Source of the DNA: Volutella citrinella
Taxonomy: Eukaryota; Ascomycota; Sordariomycetes; Hypocreales; Nectriaceae
Direction: 5' to 3'
Assembly (NCBI GenBank): GCA_034401135.1
Contig: JAWZSP010000003.1
Coordinates: 1,240,001 to 1,304,000, forward strand
DNA: 64,000 bases
Below the pieces are notes generated by a model, which was not told the DNA's origin, did no database searches, and saw only the letters and a program-made list of their open reading frames with translations. Each line of letters opens with the position of its first letter. The first letter of the stretch is position 1. The translations under genes and the position numbers were made by a program. This document shows positions 61,612 to 64,000 of the stretch, piece by piece.

Positions 61612-63686
61612 TCACTTTTCGCTGTCTTTGACGCCCTCTATTAGAAAGTACTCCCAAATCGTGCCCATTTCGAGGCACTCTTGCACGCAGCTCTCGTCGT
61701 CCCACCACCAACCGTCGGGCGCGGCCACGTATCTGCCCCAGACCTCGAGCCAGAGCATCCGCCCGACCATGCTCCTGAGCTCGGCCCTGGCCTTGTTCTT
61801 CCTCTTAAGTCGCCCAGGCTCGTCGACAGATTCGCCGACCCCCTCGCGCTGCTGGTGTATGCTCGAGGGGATGGCGTAGAACTTGGCCGTCGTCAGCGTG
61901 CTGCCCCGGCCGCGAAGCGACGCCTGTCCGAGCCACACCGGGAACAGCTTGCTCGGGCTGGTGCACCGGAACTGCCGCTCGATGTTGGTCAGCAGGTGCT
62001 TCTCCAACCATGACCGTAGTCGAGGGCCCATGGTCGAGATGCACGGAAGAGGGTCGATGAGCGTCAGCCGCAGCGTCCCTCCGAGAGCTAGGCATTCGTT
62101 GATGGCCTCGAGGGTCGACGGGATTGCAGATGACGGCACGCTCGAAGGCATCTGAATTGAGTAGACTGATTCGAATGCTCCCTTCTGGAGCGGAAGGTCT
62201 GGTTTGGCGGCTAGAGTGGCCACAACTGGGTGTATGTTTGGGCCCGATGCGACTGACGCTGCCGTCGTCGATAGATTATATATTTCATAGTCGGGATGCA
62301 GAGCTGATAGATAGGACACGGTTTCTGCGTCTAGTCAGCCAAGATCTCTGGTTCAGTTCATCTTGATAAATCTTACCTGCGGGCTCGAAAAATGTGACCA
62401 GCTTGAATGGCTCATCACTGGCATGGTCGTGTCGTCGATGGGGCCCTGGGTCAAGGTGGTGAAGGGCGGAATGCATCCATCGCTTCGCCTCCATCTCTAG
62501 GTTCTTTCGGAGACTCGAATCGGCCCTCATGTTCCGGATCTCCTCCAGTCTAAGCAAGATGTCTTCGGGGCCTGCACTGGCCATCTGTTTCACCTCCTTC
62601 TGCAGCACATCGAACGCAGACGTCGCAACGAGGGCGCTCTTCTCAGCAAGAGGCGACAGAAGCTCCTCCAAAAGATCCTCCAGTCCTGTCGTGGTCGGCG
62701 CGGGAGAGCCACGGGCCTGGAACTCCCACTCATCCGGCGGCTTCCAGGCCTCTGGGTTGTTTGGCTTGAAGTTCATCGCTAGGGTATGCTTCGTTCGTGG
62801 CGTGGCAGGGTGGCCCGCGATGAATCGGACAGGAGAGTCTGGCCGGAGCAGTGGCGGGTGTTGTCTGTCAAGGTTAGCATCGCGGTGTCTAGACTCGTTC
62901 TCGGGGCAAGGCTTACTCGTTAATCACTGATTCAGAGGTAGAAGGTCGCTCAGAGTTGGCCTTGGAGGAGTTGCAAGTGTCCAGAGGGGGGCAGCAGTCT
63001 ACGGAAGCAGAATCGGGCTGGTCTTGAGTTATGTCCGTTTGTTGAGCAACGCAGTGGTTGTTTGTATTCGTCTTTGCCAAGTGCGGTTCCGCCGCTGGGC
63101 AGGGTTGGTTTGTTTGATTCGTGTTGCCAGTTGGCGGGCAGCTGTTGTTGCATGAAGATTCGCAGGAATTCATGAAGCCTTGAGCACAATCAGCACATAC
63201 ATACACATTCGCGCATTTAACCCAGGTTCTCGCACGGGCCTACTCACTTTGCGACGACAAGCTCGAATCGTCAAATGAACCATCGAAGCGCTGGCGATAG
63301 CCTCTCGCCCGGTTGGACTCGGAAGAGACATCGGAGACGTCGGCCAGCGCAGAGTGTCGACGGCCGTCCCTATCTGACGAGCTCGAAAGGGGCGACCGCC
63401 ACGAGAATAGGCTGGGAGCCAGTCCACCCGAGGAGCCCCTGGATTTCGCACTCGGGCTGTTCTTGGGCGTGTTTGCGCTTCGGAGGCCCCGGGCTTTGCT
63501 GAGGAAGCCAAACGGCGAGTCGACCGAGGAGCGAGAGCTGCGGGTAGAGAACGAGCTCCTCGGAGCGGTCGAGCTGGCAGCATCCCTTTGCTTCTCTCGC
63601 TCTTTCTCCTCACGCCTCTTCTCCTTTCTCGCGCGATGCTCGCCGACAAGCTCCTTGTCTGGGTCGGTCCAGATGACGTCGAACAT
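61612..63686 (-). CDS. Fungal protein with a degenerate class-I methyltransferase-like region
   Basis: Exons: 63686-63248, 63178-62917, 62864-62377 and 62324-61612; introns of 69, 52 and 52 nt (donors GTGAGT, GTAAGC, GTAAGA) keep phase; 633 residues. The first 150 residues are charged and Ser-rich (MFDVIWTDPDKELVGEHRAR, then a Lys/Arg/Glu helix). A Cys/Asn/Thr-rich disordered stretch follows, then a globular half beginning near NFKPNNPEAWKPPDEW, with LEDLLEELLSP, MEAKRWMHSALHHLD, a family-typical NECLALGGTLRLTLIDP, LRSWLEKHLLTNIERQFR and a Trp-rich end (MLWLEVWGRY, GWWWDDES). The layout resembles fungal proteins annotated as methyltransferase-like, but no clear GxGxG SAM loop is visible, so activity is doubtful. 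Coding-looking sequence continues in frame for about 45 nt upstream of the ATG, so another 5' exon may exist. Confidence 0.8.
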
Positions 63687-64000
63687 GGTGGAGTTGGTGC
63701 CGTGCAACAGGTCGTCGGGAGTGGCCAGCAAGCGGTTACTTGTAGGATCTTAGGATGTGTAGGAGTGGTGCTAGCAGAGCCCCGACGAGCGAGTGGCGAA
63801 GAGACGGGGAGTAATGCTGGGTCCTCTTGGTCATGGGACGTCCCAAGGTGAGGAGTGGGTGAAGAACGCCGCACCGCAACCACCACCATCAGTGGGTCAA
63901 CGATACAGGTAGACGTGGATGGACGGAGGCACAGGCAAAATAGGCAGCACATTCTACGAGGAACCCAGATACGAGATTGAAGTTACTATTTACTCGGTGT
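63687..64000. other. Upstream flank of the methyltransferase-like gene, possible extra 5' exon
   Basis: The frame of the downstream gene stays open back to an in-frame TAA near 63748, with plausible residues (NRLLATPDDLLHG), and a second frame is open from 63952. Either could hold a further exon, but I cannot place a convincing splice pair. Confidence 0.35.

Overview
This is nuclear DNA from a filamentous ascomycete, most likely a Sordariomycete and plausibly Hypocreales. Coding exons are GC-rich and split by short spliceosomal introns (mostly 50-105 nt, GTRNGT donors, CTRAC/CTGAC-like branch sites). The gene content is typically fungal: a Zn2Cys6 regulator, an Ssh4/Ear1-type adaptor, a fungal-only DUF6590 protein and a cAMP-receptor-like GPCR. 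The species cannot be named from the sequence alone. I see no rRNA or tRNA gene, intact transposon, secondary-metabolite core gene or viral sequence.

Layout. 1-503: 3' end of a gene entering from the left (+). 3650-5393 (+): SSH4/EAR1-like SPRY adaptor with PY motifs for Rsp5. 7842/8169-10085 (-): UPC2-like zinc-cluster regulator with two possible C-termini. 10.1-25.3 kb: 15 kb with no supportable gene, lying upstream of that regulator. 25.3-38.3 kb is a compact block: transportin KAP104 (-), proteasome assembly chaperone PAC4/POC4 (-), N2227/carnosine-N-methyltransferase-like protein (+), peroxisome-tagged SDR oxidoreductase ending in SKL (-), and an eight-exon DUF6590 protein (-). 42221-44803 (+): large polyproline/coiled-coil protein. 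48100-48741 (-): small basic hypothetical. 56675-58204 (+): cAMP-receptor-like GPCR after almost 8 kb of non-coding DNA. 61612-63686 (-): fungal protein with a degenerate methyltransferase-like region.

The genes do not form a single pathway. Most are housekeeping (nuclear import, proteasome assembly, vacuolar cargo sorting, methyl transfer), combined with a receptor and a transcription factor. The clearest organisational pattern is that the two regulatory genes (zinc-cluster factor and GPCR) have very long upstream non-coding regions, while the housekeeping block is packed: PAC4 and the methyltransferase share a 749-bp bidirectional promoter, and the methyltransferase and SDR converge with about 280 bp between stop codons.

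I found no clear new molecular system. The observations most worth checking are the alternative terminal exon of the zinc-cluster factor, six copies of a short degenerate repeat in its 3' flank, the PTS1 on the SDR, the uORFs of the GPCR and DUF6590 genes, a 47-residue polyproline duplication, and a fragment resembling a GFA-family zinc motif. Exon boundaries below were derived by hand from splice signals and reading-frame continuity.
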